Of a DNA stretch of 64,000 nucleotides, positions 35,028 through 43,745 are shown piece after piece; the stretch's first letter is position 1, and every line of letters starts with the position of its first letter. The notes beneath the pieces were generated by a model. That model was not told the origin of the DNA and searched no databases. It saw only the letters and a list, made by a program, of their open reading frames with translations. Source of the stretch: Streptomyces sp. VRA16 Mangrove soil (lineage in GTDB: Bacteria > Actinomycetota > Actinomycetes > Streptomycetales > Streptomycetaceae); assembly GCF_017377775.1 (NCBI RefSeq), contig NZ_JAFVLN010000015.1, forward strand, positions 62,001 to 126,000. Reading direction: 5' to 3'. Position numbers and translations under genes: made by a program.

Positions 35028-35874
35028 CGGCGCGGAGGCGGCCGCCGGGGACGGCGGCGAGAGCAAGCAGCAGAAGAAGCCCCGCTCCTTCTGGAAGGAG
35101 CTGCCGCTCCTCATCGGTATCGCGCTGGTTCTGGCCCTGCTGATCAAGACGTTCCTGGTCCAGGCGTTCTCCATCCCGTCCGCGTCGATGGAGAACACGC
35201 TGAAGATCGGCGACCGGGTGCTCGTCGACAAGCTCACGCCGTGGTTCGGGTCGAAGCCCGAGCGCGGCGAGGTGATCGTCTTCCACGACCCGGACGGCTG
35301 GCTCGAGGGCGAGCCGACCTCGGATCCGAACGCGGTGCAGCAGGTCCTGAGCTGGATCGGCCTGATGCCGTCCGCCGACGAGAAGGACCTCATCAAGCGC
35401 GTCATCGGCGTCGGGGGCGACACCGTCGAGTGCAACGGCACCGGCCCGCTCAAGGTCAACGGCAAGGCGCTGAACGAGCCGTACGTGTACCCGGGCAACA
35501 CCCCGTGCACCGCTGACAACGGGGGCGGGACGTTCAAGGTGAAGGTACCCGCGGGCAAAGTTTGGGTCATGGGTGACCACCGTCAGGACTCGATGGACTC
35601 CCGTTACCACCAGAGCGACAAGAACAGCGGCTTCGTCCCGGTCGACAACGTAGTGGGCCGTGCCATCGTCGTCGCCTGGCCGCCCACGCACTGGTCCACG
35701 CTGCCGGTCCCGGACACCTTCGACCAGTCCGGTATCAACGCGGCGGCGAGCGCGGCTCCGGGTGCGCTCGGCCTGGCGGGCGCGGTGCCGCTGGTGCTGT
35801 GGCGCAGGCGCAAGATCAACAAGAGCCTTACCGAGGGAAACACCGGGGTTTCTGCGACCGGTACCGCCGGGTAG
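34915..35874 (+). CDS. sipY: Type I signal peptidase (third)
   Basis: This 319-residue signal peptidase begins with an acidic, Gly/Ala-rich cytoplasmic segment of 50 residues, then KPRSFWKELPLLIGIALVLA as the membrane helix. PSASMENT (Ser91) and DLIKRVIGVGGD (Lys161) supply the catalytic dyad. The GDHRQDSMDSRYHQSDKN box is present and a C-terminal hydrophobic segment (GALGLAGAVPLVLW) probably gives a second anchor. GTG 34915 has GAGGAG a few bases upstream; GTG 34909 is an alternative. The sipX frame overlaps its start. Confidence 0.92.
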   Translation: MGDLAVGARSGQGPEEQPERSDDAASPAVTDQGPADGDGAEAAAGDGGESKQQKKPRSFWKELPLLIGIALVLALLIKTFLVQAFSIPSASMENTLKIGDRVLVDKLTPWFGSKPERGEVIVFHDPDGWLEGEPTSDPNAVQQVLSWIGLMPSADEKDLIKRVIGVGGDTVECNGTGPLKVNGKALNEPYVYPGNTPCTADNGGGTFKVKVPAGKVWVMGDHRQDSMDSRYHQSDKNSGFVPVDNVVGRAIVVAWPPTHWSTLPVPDTFDQSGINAAASAAPGALGLAGAVPLVLWRRRKINKSLTEGNTGVSATGTAG

Positions 35875-35965
35875 GGTGCCGTCCCAGATCGCCGATCTTC
35901 CGTGGTCCGAGCCATATCGGGGCCGGACCGCGAGATCGATTTCTCCGACGCGGGGAGCAACTGGG

Positions 35966-36706
35966 ATGAGCAGGACGGGTCGTACGGACGAGGGCCGCGG
36001 CAAGGCCGGCAGTGTGCTGTCGGGCATAGCCGTGGCCCTCGGCTGTGTGCTGTTCCTCGGCGGATTCGTCTGGGGCGCGGTCGTGTACCAGCCGTACACG
36101 GTGCCCACCGACTCGATGACGCCGACGATCGGCGCGGGCGACCGGGTCCTCGCGCAGCGCATCGACGGCAGTGAGGTCAAGCGCGGCGATGTCGTCGTCT
36201 TCCAGGAGAAGACCTGGGGCGACATGCCGATGGTGAAGCGGGTCGTCGGTATCGGCGGAGACAAGATCGCCTGCTGCACCGACGGCAAGCTGACCGTCAA
36301 CGGCAAGAAGATCGACGAACCGTATCTGCCGGCCGGCAAGAACGCCTCGCTCACCGGCATCAAGAACACGACCGTCCCCGAGGGCCGGCTCTTCCTGCTC
36401 GGTGACGAGCGCAGCGGCTCCCTGGACTCCAGCGTCCATCTCGGGGACTCGGAGAACGGCTCGGTGGAGCGCGGCGCCGTGCAGGCCCGGGTGGACGCGG
36501 TGGCCTGGCCGCTGGACGGCATGCTGGCCAAGCCCACCGGCTTCGAGGAGCTGCCCGGCGGGATCTCGCAGCCCGGACCGCTGAAGTGGATGGTGTACGC
36601 GGTCGTGGCCGGCGCCGTCCTGGTGCTCGGCGGCGCGGCGTACGGCCCCATCGCGAAGCGCTCGCGGCGCTCGCGGACCCGCGCGGCGGAGCCGGTCCGT
36701 GCCTGA
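35966..36706 (+). CDS. sipZ: Type I signal peptidase (fourth)
   Basis: This 246-residue signal peptidase has one N-terminal helix (VLSGIAVALGCVLFLGGFVW), the catalytic PTDSMTPT (Ser50) and MVKRVVGIGGD (Lys91), the box GDERSGSLDS and a C-terminal helix (MVYAVVAGAVLVLGGAAYG). Box D has GDER where the others have GDHR. The N-terminus is short compared with its neighbours. Its stop overlaps the next gene by 8 bases, so the NUDIX gene is probably part of the same operon. Confidence 0.92.
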   Translation: MSRTGRTDEGRGKAGSVLSGIAVALGCVLFLGGFVWGAVVYQPYTVPTDSMTPTIGAGDRVLAQRIDGSEVKRGDVVVFQEKTWGDMPMVKRVVGIGGDKIACCTDGKLTVNGKKIDEPYLPAGKNASLTGIKNTTVPEGRLFLLGDERSGSLDSSVHLGDSENGSVERGAVQARVDAVAWPLDGMLAKPTGFEELPGGISQPGPLKWMVYAVVAGAVLVLGGAAYGPIAKRSRRSRTRAAEPVRA

Positions 36707-37208
36707 ACTCGGCGGCGAACTGCGCAAGGTGGCCCGGGTCGTCCTGCTCGACCCTGAGGGTCGCGTGCTGCTGCTGCACGGGCACGAGCCGGGAGACACG
36801 GCGGACGACTGGTGGTTCACCCCGGGCGGCGGCCTGGAGGGCGACGAGACGCGTGAGCAGGCGGCGCTGAGGGAACTCGCCGAGGAGACCGGCATCACGG
36901 ACGTGGAGCTGGGCCCCGTGCTGTGGCAGCGTGTCTGCTCGTTCCCGTTCGACGGGCGCCGCTGGGACCAGGACGAGTGGTACTTCCTCGCCCGTACGAC
37001 ATCCACGGTGCCCGGAGCGGGCATCAACGAGTCGGGCCTGACCGACCTGGAACGACGCAGCGTCGCCGGAGCACGCTGGTGGACGTACCGGGAACTGGCC
37101 GAGGCGCATGAGACGGTGTATCCGACCAGACTCGCCGAGCTGCTGAACCGGCTGCTCGACGAAGGTCCCCCGAGCCGGCCGCTGGTCCTCGACACGGAAA
37201 TCGTCTAG
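36699..37208 (+). CDS. NUDIX hydrolase
   Basis: This 169-residue protein contains a complete NUDIX box (GGLEGDETREQAALRELAEETG) matching Gx5Ex7REUxEExGU. NUDIX enzymes hydrolyse nucleoside diphosphates linked to another group; the substrate here is unknown. The downstream WWTYRELAEAHETVYPTRLAEL is typical of the Streptomyces members. It overlaps the sipZ end, an arrangement also seen in other Streptomyces as I recall. Confidence 0.92.
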   Translation: MPELGGELRKVARVVLLDPEGRVLLLHGHEPGDTADDWWFTPGGGLEGDETREQAALRELAEETGITDVELGPVLWQRVCSFPFDGRRWDQDEWYFLARTTSTVPGAGINESGLTDLERRSVAGARWWTYRELAEAHETVYPTRLAELLNRLLDEGPPSRPLVLDTEIV

Positions 37209-37263
37209 AGGCCCCAGGGACTGGCGCACAATAGGGGGACGCACGGCTGAAGGGGAACATGCC

Positions 37264-37572
37264 ATGAGCGCCGAGGACCTCGAGAAGTACGAGACCGAGA
37301 TGGAGCTGAAGCTCTACCGGGAGTACCGCGACGTCGTCGGTCTGTTCAAATACGTGATCGAGACCGAGCGTCGCTTCTACCTCACCAACGACTACGAGAT
37401 GCAGGTGCACTCGGTCCAGGGCGAGGTGTTCTTCGAGGTGTCGATGGCGGACGCCTGGGTCTGGGACATGTACCGGCCCGCGCGGTTCGTGAAGCAGGTC
37501 CGCGTTCTCACGTTCAAGGACGTGAACATCGAGGAGCTGAACAAGAGCGACCTGGAGCTTCCGGGGAGCTGA
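37264..37572 (+). CDS. DUF2469 family protein
   Basis: This 102-residue acidic protein starts MSAEDLEKYETEMELKLYREYRD and contains YVIETERRFYLTNDYEMQ and FFEVSMADAWVWDMYRPARF, matching the actinobacterial DUF2469 family, which is almost invariant in sequence and of unknown function. It lies between the NUDIX gene and yraN, as in other actinobacteria. The ATG follows GAAGGGGAA. Confidence 0.92.
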   Translation: MSAEDLEKYETEMELKLYREYRDVVGLFKYVIETERRFYLTNDYEMQVHSVQGEVFFEVSMADAWVWDMYRPARFVKQVRVLTFKDVNIEELNKSDLELPGS

Positions 37573-37601
37573 GCCCGCCGGGCGGTCTCCTGCCTTGCGC
37601 T

Positions 37602-37660
37602 GGTGCGGGCGGTCCCCTGGGCGGGTGGGGTCCCTGGGTGGGTGCGGGCGGTCCCCTGGG
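37602..37660 (+). repeat. Direct repeat, two 20-bp copies 39 bp apart
   Basis: GGTGCGGGCGGTCCCCTGGG occurs at 37602-37621 and again at 37641-37660, each followed by a similar C/T-GGGTG tract. The two copies lie in the short region after the DUF2469 gene. They may be a small duplication; no function is evident. Confidence 0.8.
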
Positions 37661-37672
37661 TGGGTGACGGAG

Positions 37673-37681
37673 TTATCCACA
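37673..37681 (+). promoter_or_regulatory. Perfect single DnaA-box-like sequence
   Basis: TTATCCACA at 37673-37681 is identical to the E. coli consensus DnaA box. It lies 75 bases upstream of yraN. A single box cannot be an origin; it may be a DnaA titration or regulatory site, or chance. Confidence 0.4.
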
Positions 37682-37755
37682 ACCCGTAGGTAGTTCACCA
37701 AGATCCACTTCTGGTGCGTCCCTGCGTCAGCGTGGGCGTCGGAGGTGGTGCCGAC

Positions 37756-38139
37756 GTGAACGCAAAGAGCGCACTGGGCAAGTACGGCGAGACGCTGGCC
37801 GCGAGGCGGCTGACCGAGGCCGGGATGACGGTGATCGCGCGCAATTGGCGCGCGGGCCGCACGGGCGAGATCGACATCGTGGCGCGGGACGGCGACGCGA
37901 TCGTCGTGTGCGAGGTCAAGACCCGCAGAGGAGCAGGAGGTCCGGGCGCCGCAGGAGCCTTCGAGGACCCGATGGCCGCGATCACCCCGGTCAAGGCCCG
38001 ACGGCTGCGGGAGCTCGCCGAGCGGTGGGTGCACGAGCACGGCGGAGCGCCGCCCGGAGGCGTGCGCATCGATCTCGTCGGCGTCGTGCTTCCGGAGCGC
38101 GGAGCGCCCCGCGTCGAGCACGTGCGGGGGGTGTCCTGA
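37756..38139 (+). CDS. YraN-family (UPF0102) endonuclease-like protein
   Basis: This 127-residue protein has the UPF0102 pattern: GKYGETLAARRLTEAGMTVIARNWR, GEIDIVARDGD, VCEVKTRRG and VRIDLVGVV, resembling a Holliday-junction-resolvase-like restriction endonuclease fold with conserved D and ExK. Function is not settled. GTG 37756 is preferred because GGAGGTGG sits 7 bases upstream; the frame is open further upstream. Its stop overlaps the ComM-like start (TGATG). Confidence 0.88.
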   Translation: MNAKSALGKYGETLAARRLTEAGMTVIARNWRAGRTGEIDIVARDGDAIVVCEVKTRRGAGGPGAAGAFEDPMAAITPVKARRLRELAERWVHEHGGAPPGGVRIDLVGVVLPERGAPRVEHVRGVS

Positions 38140-39758
38140 TGGGGTTCGCGCGTACGTGTTCGGTGGCGCTGGTGGGCGTCGAGGGCGTCGTCGTCGAGGT
38201 GCAGGCCGATCTGGAGCCGGGCATCGCGGCGTTCACGCTGGTGGGGCTGCCCGACAAGAGCCTGGTCGAGAGCCGGGACCGGGTCAGGGCCGCCGTGGTC
38301 AACTCCGGGGCGGACTGGCCGCAGAAGAAGCTCACCGTAGGGCTCAGCCCGGCCTCCGTGCCCAAGGGCGGCAGCGGCTTCGACCTGGCTGTGGCCTGCG
38401 CCGTGCTCGGCGCGGCCGAGCGGATCGATCCGCGGATCCTCGCCGACATCGTGATGATCGGGGAGCTGGGGCTCGACGGCCGGGTGCGGCCGGTGCGCGG
38501 GGTGCTGCCGGCCGTGCTCGCCGCCGCCGACGCGGGCTACGAGCAGGTCGTGGTCCCCGAGTCCACGGCGGGCGAGGCGGCGCTCGTGCCGGGCATCTCG
38601 GTGCTCGGGGTGCGCAGCCTGCGCCAGCTCATCGCGGTGCTCGCCGACGAGCCCGTGCCGGAGGAGCCGGCCGAGGAGCACGGCCGCCCCGACCCGATGC
38701 TCGCCGGGCTGAGCATGCCGGGCAGCGGGGCCGGCACCGGCCTCGGCGGCCCCCTGTACGACGGGCACGGACTCGATCTCGCCGACGTCGTGGGCCAGAT
38801 GTCGGCCCGCACCGCGATCGAGGTCGCCGCGGCGGGCGGCCACCACGTGCTGCTCTCCGGGCCGCCGGGCGCGGGCAAGACCATGCTCGCCGAGCGGCTG
38901 CCGTCGGTCATGCCGCCCCTCACCCGCGAGGAGTCCCTGGAGGTCACGGCGATCCACTCGGTGGCGGGGATGCTGCCCCCGGGCCGGTCGATGATCGACA
39001 CCGCGCCGTACTGCGCCCCGCACCACTCGGCGACCATGCAGTCCCTGGTCGGGGGCGGGCCCGGGGTGGCCAGGCCGGGAGCGGTCTCGCTGTCCCATCG
39101 CGGGGTGCTCTTCCTCGACGAGGCGCCGGAGTTCGGCGGGCAGGCGCTCGACGCCCTGCGCCAGCCCCTGGAGTCGGGGCACGTGGTCATCGCCCGCAGC
39201 GCGGGAGTGGTGCGGCTGCCCGCGCGGTTCCTGATGGCGCTCGCCGCGAACCCCTGCCCCTGCGGACAGTTCCGGGTGCACGGGGGCGAGTGCGACTGCC
39301 CGCCCGCCTCGGTCCGGCGCTACCAGGCCCGGCTCTCCGGGCCGCTGCTCGACCGGGTCGACCTGCGGGTCGAGGTGGACCCCGTCACCCGCGACCAGCT
39401 CGCCGGGTACGGGCCGCGCGGCGAGAGCACCGAGGTCGTCGCGGGGCGGGTGCGGGAGGCCAGGGAGCGGGCCACGGCCCGGTACGCGGACACCCCGTGG
39501 CGGACCAACAGCGAGGTGCCGGGGCACACGCTGCGGACCCGGTGGCCCGCGGCGCCGGGCGCGCTGGACGAGGCGGAGCTGGATCTGGAGCGCGGCTTCC
39601 TGACCGCGCGCGGGCTCGACCGGGTGCTCCGCGTGGCCTGGACCGTGGCGGACCTCGCCGGGCACGACCGGCCCTTCGCCCAGGACGTGGCGCTCGCGCT
39701 GCAACTGCGGACCGGGATCTCGCGCGGGGCGCCGATGACGATCGGGGCCGTCACATGA
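38139..39758 (+). CDS. ComM/YifB-family Mg-chelatase-like AAA+ ATPase
   Basis: This 539-residue protein has a Lon-protease-like N-terminal domain (ARTCSVALVGVEGVVVEVQA, FTLVGLPDKSLVESRDRVRAA), a Walker A GPPGAGKTMLAERLP starting near residue 241, a Walker B FLDEAPEF and a cysteine cluster in NPCPCGQFRVHGGECDCPP. In Vibrio ComM is a branch-migration helicase used during natural transformation. Its role in Streptomyces is not established. It overlaps yraN and dprA by 1 and 4 bases. Confidence 0.93.
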   Translation: MGFARTCSVALVGVEGVVVEVQADLEPGIAAFTLVGLPDKSLVESRDRVRAAVVNSGADWPQKKLTVGLSPASVPKGGSGFDLAVACAVLGAAERIDPRILADIVMIGELGLDGRVRPVRGVLPAVLAAADAGYEQVVVPESTAGEAALVPGISVLGVRSLRQLIAVLADEPVPEEPAEEHGRPDPMLAGLSMPGSGAGTGLGGPLYDGHGLDLADVVGQMSARTAIEVAAAGGHHVLLSGPPGAGKTMLAERLPSVMPPLTREESLEVTAIHSVAGMLPPGRSMIDTAPYCAPHHSATMQSLVGGGPGVARPGAVSLSHRGVLFLDEAPEFGGQALDALRQPLESGHVVIARSAGVVRLPARFLMALAANPCPCGQFRVHGGECDCPPASVRRYQARLSGPLLDRVDLRVEVDPVTRDQLAGYGPRGESTEVVAGRVREARERATARYADTPWRTNSEVPGHTLRTRWPAAPGALDEAELDLERGFLTARGLDRVLRVAWTVADLAGHDRPFAQDVALALQLRTGISRGAPMTIGAVT

Positions 39759-40924
39759 CGGGGCCGGGCGCCCCGAACGCGGTGCGTCTCGCGCGGGCCC
39801 GGCTGACCCGGATCCTGGAGCCGGGGTGGGAGCCGGGCGGCCGGTGGCTGCGGGAGTTCGGGCCGGTGGAGACGGTCCGCAGGATCGACGAGGGGGCACA
39901 GGAGCCGGGGCTGCCCGGGGTGCGGGCCGAGCGCTGGGCGGGCATCGTCGAGCGGGCCCGTCAAGCGCCACCGACGGAGCGGGACCTGGAGCGGGCCGGG
40001 CGGTGCGGGGCGCGGTTCGTGTGCCCGGGGGACACCGAGTGGCCCGGCCAGCTCGACGACCTGGGGGACGCGCGGCCGCTCGGCCTGTGGGTGCGGGGCG
40101 GCCCCTCCCTGCGGATGTGGGCGCTGCGCTCGGTCGCCGTGGTGGGGGCGCGGGCCTGTACGGACTACGGGGTGCGGATGGGCGCGAGCCTCGGCGCCGG
40201 GCTCGCCGAGCGCGGCTGGGTCGTCGTCTCGGGGGGTGCCTACGGGATCGATGCCGCGGCCCATCGCGGGGCGCTCGGGGCCACCGGCGCCACCGTGGCC
40301 GTGCTCGCCTGCGGTATCGACCGCACCTATCCGCGCGGGCACGAGCAGTTGATCGACCGGGTCGCGGAACAGGGGCTGGTGGTGGGGGAGTTGCCACCGG
40401 GCGACCATCCCACGCCGAGCCGCTTCATCCAGCGGAACCGGGTGATCGCCGCACTCACCAGAGGAACTGTGGTCGTGGAGGCGGCCTACCGCAGCGGCGC
40501 GCTCGGCACGGCCCGCTGGGCGGTGCGCCTGGGGCGCCATGCGATGGGGGTGCCGGGGCCGGCGACCAGCAGTGTCTCCGCCGGTGTCCACGAACTGCTG
40601 CGCAAGGAGGGAGTGCTGGTCACGGACGCGGAGGAAGTCGTCGAGCTGGTCGGCGAGATGGGCGAGCTGGCGCCGGAGCGGCGCGGGCCCGTGCTGCCGA
40701 GGGATCTGCTGCCGCCCGCCGCGGCCCGCGTGCTCGCCGCGCTGCCCGCGCGCGGGAGGAGGACGGCCGCCGAGATCGGGAGGGACGCGGGCGCGAGCGA
40801 CGACGAGACGACCGGGCGGTTGTACGAACTGCGCTCGTTGGGGTTCGTCGAACGACACGGCGACGGCTGGCAGTTGACACGCCAGGCGATCCAGTCGGTC
40901 TTTCCGGAGGGCGGGGTTCCCTGA
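39755..40924 (+). CDS. dprA: DNA processing protein DprA
   Basis: This 389-residue protein loads RecA on incoming single-stranded DNA in competent bacteria. The Rossmann-like core has SVAVVGARACTDYG, VVSGGAYGIDAAAHRGAL, CGIDRTYPRGHEQLI, SRFIQRNRVIAAL and VVEAAYRSGALGTA. A C-terminal winged-helix domain follows. The ATG overlaps the ComM-like stop (ATGA). In Streptomyces natural transformation is not established, so yraN-comM-dprA may serve recombination or repair. Confidence 0.95.
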   Translation: MTGPGAPNAVRLARARLTRILEPGWEPGGRWLREFGPVETVRRIDEGAQEPGLPGVRAERWAGIVERARQAPPTERDLERAGRCGARFVCPGDTEWPGQLDDLGDARPLGLWVRGGPSLRMWALRSVAVVGARACTDYGVRMGASLGAGLAERGWVVVSGGAYGIDAAAHRGALGATGATVAVLACGIDRTYPRGHEQLIDRVAEQGLVVGELPPGDHPTPSRFIQRNRVIAALTRGTVVVEAAYRSGALGTARWAVRLGRHAMGVPGPATSSVSAGVHELLRKEGVLVTDAEEVVELVGEMGELAPERRGPVLPRDLLPPAAARVLAALPARGRRTAAEIGRDAGASDDETTGRLYELRSLGFVERHGDGWQLTRQAIQSVFPEGGVP

Positions 40925-41265
40925 CGCACCGTGTTGCGCCGTCCGGATGACCCCCCGATGGCCTTGGCAATTCCGGCAGTTGGCGTTCCGCCCCGATCGC
41001 GTTCGGAGCCGGAAGCGTCTGCGCAAGTCCCCCAACGGAACGTATCTGCGCACGTACGATCCCCTACCCTTCGCACACCGCGACACTCCAGTCACGCTAC
41101 GCTCACCAGGATTCGGGTTCGTCACCTCAATCCAGAATCAGGCAGGCAGCTCGGTACCAGTCATCACCAGACGGGCAACACGGCATCTACACCACCAAAA
41201 AGATCTCAGCGACCCCCGCGACCAGAACCACGATCGGTACGCAGCAGAACGGCACAAGGCGGCGC
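40925..41265. other. 341-bp whiG upstream region
   Basis: No gene is convincing between dprA and whiG. The stretch 41090-41265 is clearly less GC-rich than its surroundings (for example ACACCACCAAAAAGATCTCA), which suits a promoter and leader. I could not identify a definite -10/-35 pair. No repeat stands out. Confidence 0.4.
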
Positions 41266-42105
41266 ATGCCACAGCACACCTCCGGGTCCGACCGGGCGGC
41301 GGTACCACCCGCCGCCCGCGGCTCCAGCGTGCGGCCTCCGGCTCCCTCCTCCCTCGAGGAGCTGTGGAGGTCGTACAAGGCGACGGGCGACGAGCGGCTG
41401 CGCGAGCAGCTGATCCTGCACTACTCACCGCTCGTGAAATACGTCGCCGGCCGGGTGAGCGTCGGGCTGCCGCCCAATGTGGAGCAGGCGGACTTCGTCT
41501 CGTCGGGCGTGTTCGGGCTGATCGACGCGATCGAGAAGTTCGACATCGGCCGGGAGATCAAGTTCGAGACGTACGCGATCACCCGGATCCGCGGCGCGAT
41601 GATCGACGAACTGCGGGCCCTGGACTGGATTCCCCGTTCCGTGCGACAGAAGGCGCGCAACGTGGAGCGGGCCTACGCCACGCTGGAGGCCAAGCTGCGG
41701 CGCACTCCCACGGAGAGCGAGGTCGCCGAGGAGATGGGTGTGGGCCTGGAGGAACTGCACGCCGTTTTCAGCCAGTTGTCGCTCGCGAACGTGGTGGCGC
41801 TGGAGGAGTTGCTGCACGTCGGGGGCGAGGGCGGCGACCGGCTCAGCCTCATGGACACCCTTGAGGACCACGCCGCGGACAATCCTGTGGAGGTCGCAGA
41901 GGACCGGGAGCTGCGGCGGTTCCTGGCGCGGGCGATCAACACGCTGCCCGAGCGGGAGAAGACCGTCGTCACGCTCTACTACTACGAGGGGCTGACACTC
42001 GCCGAGATCGGCAACGTGCTCGGTGTGACGGAGAGCCGGGTCAGCCAGATCCACACGAAATCGGTATTGCAGCTGCGCGCGAAGCTGGCGAGTTTCGGGC
42101 GCTGA
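41266..42105 (+). CDS. whiG: Sporulation sigma factor WhiG
   Basis: This 279-residue FliA-type sigma factor commits aerial hyphae to sporulation and controls whiH and whiI; its activity is restrained by the c-di-GMP-dependent anti-sigma RsiG. Region 2 is seen in LILHYSPLVKYVAGRVSVGLP, FGLIDAIEKFDIGREIKFETYA and DELRALDWIPRSVRQKAR; region 4 in LPEREKTVVTLYYYEGLTLAE and GVTESRVSQIHTKSVLQL. The Pro/Ala-rich N-terminus is typical. The ATG has an AAGG site upstream. Confidence 0.97.
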   Translation: MPQHTSGSDRAAVPPAARGSSVRPPAPSSLEELWRSYKATGDERLREQLILHYSPLVKYVAGRVSVGLPPNVEQADFVSSGVFGLIDAIEKFDIGREIKFETYAITRIRGAMIDELRALDWIPRSVRQKARNVERAYATLEAKLRRTPTESEVAEEMGVGLEELHAVFSQLSLANVVALEELLHVGGEGGDRLSLMDTLEDHAADNPVEVAEDRELRRFLARAINTLPEREKTVVTLYYYEGLTLAEIGNVLGVTESRVSQIHTKSVLQLRAKLASFGR

Positions 42106-42190
42106 GGGCGCGGGTTCCACCGGTGATGGTGAATCGTCCCTGCCGTCTGTGACGCTCCCGTGGCGGGCGGCGCGTCCGTACAGTGGACGT

Positions 42191-42772
42191 GTGCCAAGGA
42201 TTCGAGCGGCCTCTGTGGCCGAGCACCGGTCGATGCAGCGCGCTGCCCTTCTGGACGCGGCGCGCTCCCTGCTGTCCGAGGGCGGGACGGAGGCACTGAC
42301 GTTCCCCGCGCTCGCGCAGCGGACGGGGCTCGCGCGGTCTTCCGTGTACGAGTACTTCAAGTCCAGGGCGGCCGTGGTCGAGGAGCTGTGCGCCGTCGAC
42401 TTCCCGGTGTGGGCCGCCGAGGTCGAGGCCGGGATGGCGCGGGCCGCGACGCCCGAGGGCAAGGTCGAGGCGTACGTGCGCGAGCAGCTGGCGCTGGTGG
42501 GGGACCGGCGGCACCGGGCCGTCGTCGCCATCTCCGCGAGTGAGCTGGACGCCGGGGCGCGGGAGAAGATCCGGGCCGCGCACGGCGGGCTCGTCGCGAT
42601 GATCGTCGAGGCGCTCGGGGAGATGGGGCACGAGCAGCCCCGGCTCGCGGCGATGCTGGTGCAGGGGGTTGTGGATGCGGCGGTGCGGCGTATCGAGCTC
42701 GGGGTGGCCGAAGTGCCGGACTCGATCGTGGATGCCGCGGTGAGCATGGTGCTGCGGGGTGTTCAGGGCTGA
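42191..42772 (+). CDS. TetR-family transcriptional regulator
   Basis: This 193-residue regulator has a TetR N-terminal helix-turn-helix: RAALLDAARSLLSEGGTEAL, then FPALAQRTGLARSSVYEYFKSR. The ligand domain does not identify an inducer. GTG 42191 is chosen because a -10-like TACAGT at 42179-42184 ends seven bases upstream and no ribosome binding site is seen, so the mRNA may be leaderless. It sits just after whiG in the same direction, with about 85 bases between them. Confidence 0.88.
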   Translation: MPRIRAASVAEHRSMQRAALLDAARSLLSEGGTEALTFPALAQRTGLARSSVYEYFKSRAAVVEELCAVDFPVWAAEVEAGMARAATPEGKVEAYVREQLALVGDRRHRAVVAISASELDAGAREKIRAAHGGLVAMIVEALGEMGHEQPRLAAMLVQGVVDAAVRRIELGVAEVPDSIVDAAVSMVLRGVQG

Positions 42773-42836
42773 GCTCTGCTCGCCCGGCCCGCGCCGCAGC
42801 CGCCCCCCCGTCGGAGCGCTCACCCCATCGGACCGC

Positions 42837-43478
42837 TCACCCCGCGCCGGAGTGCCGCCTTGCCCACCCTGCCGCCCATGGCGGCAGATCGCCCAAGGCG
42901 GAGGCGAAGGCTGCGGAGGCGAAGGCTGCCGGGACGAGGGCTGCGGGGGCGGGGATGTTCCATACCGGTAGCAGGCGTGCCGGGGGCCGGTGCAAGGCCG
43001 ATGGGTCCAGCAGGGACAGCGGGTCCAGGTAGGTTGCGCCTCTGCGCAGGCCCCAGTGGAGGCACGACGGGGCGGTGGGCGGGCAGTGGCCCGTCGGGAG
43101 TTCCAGAGTGCCGATCACCTCGCCCGCCGTGACCTCGGCGCCGGCCTTCACCGTCGTCGTGACCGGCTCGTACGTCGTGCGCAGGGGCGGGTCCCCGGTG
43201 CCGGTCAGATCCACCGAGACGACCCCACGGCCGGCCACCTGGCCCGCGAAGACGATCCGGCCCGCGGCCACCGCACGCACCGGGGCGCCGATCGGGGCCG
43301 CGAGGTCCACGCCGCGGTGGCCGGGACCGTAGGGCGTCGCGGGCGGGGACCAGGCACGTACGACCGCGGGGCGGTCACCCACGGGCCAGAGATCGGCAGC
43401 GGCGGCAGCGGTGGCAGCGGCGGCCGGGGTGCCTGTGAACACCGCCAGTAACAGCATCACGCAGAGTAGTTGTCGCAT
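42837..43478 (-). CDS. Secreted M23-family peptidase
   Basis: This 213-residue protein has a signal peptide (MRQLLCVMLLLAVFTGTPAA) and an M23 (LytM-like) domain: GHRGVDLAAPIGAPVRAV (His54, Asp58) and SCLHWGLRRG (His141). The usual HxH motif reads CxH here, so one zinc ligand or catalytic histidine is replaced and activity is uncertain. Codon 10, in the signal peptide, is TTA (43449-43451), which in Streptomyces is read only by the developmentally controlled bldA tRNA. The gene is divergent from rpsB. Confidence 0.9.
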   Translation of the reverse strand: MRQLLCVMLLLAVFTGTPAAAATAAAAADLWPVGDRPAVVRAWSPPATPYGPGHRGVDLAAPIGAPVRAVAAGRIVFAGQVAGRGVVSVDLTGTGDPPLRTTYEPVTTTVKAGAEVTAGEVIGTLELPTGHCPPTAPSCLHWGLRRGATYLDPLSLLDPSALHRPPARLLPVWNIPAPAALVPAAFASAAFASALGDLPPWAAGWARRHSGAG

Positions 43479-43745
43479 GGCGGAAATGATCCGCGAACCG
43501 ACCGTTCCCGGGGGATCTTGGCCGGGAAACGTGGACTACCGGGCGGTTGTGGACAGCGGCGTCACCCGGTACCTCCAGGGTCCCGTACACTTCATGTGGC
43601 GATCCGGGCCACCGGATCGACTTCGCACGCCCCGACACCGGACCCTCAGGTTCGTGTCAGCGCCTTTCGGTCCCGTGCTCACGCACGAGGCAGGCGCGCA
43701 TCGGGGCGTCAGGAAACAACCGAGAACACTCAGAGGAGTACGGCC

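Noticed and set aside
35820..35835. Apparent TTA in the sipY coding region
   Set aside because: The bases are split between codons CTT and ACC, so there is no TTA codon in frame.
37673..37681. DnaA box as part of a replication origin
   Set aside because: Only one box is present, without a cluster, AT-rich unwinding element or dnaA/dnaN neighbours.
38156..39754. 5' extension of dprA through the ComM-like gene
   Set aside because: The frame is open but encodes an Arg/Gly-rich peptide in the shadow of the ComM-like gene; the ATG at 39755 fits the DprA family.
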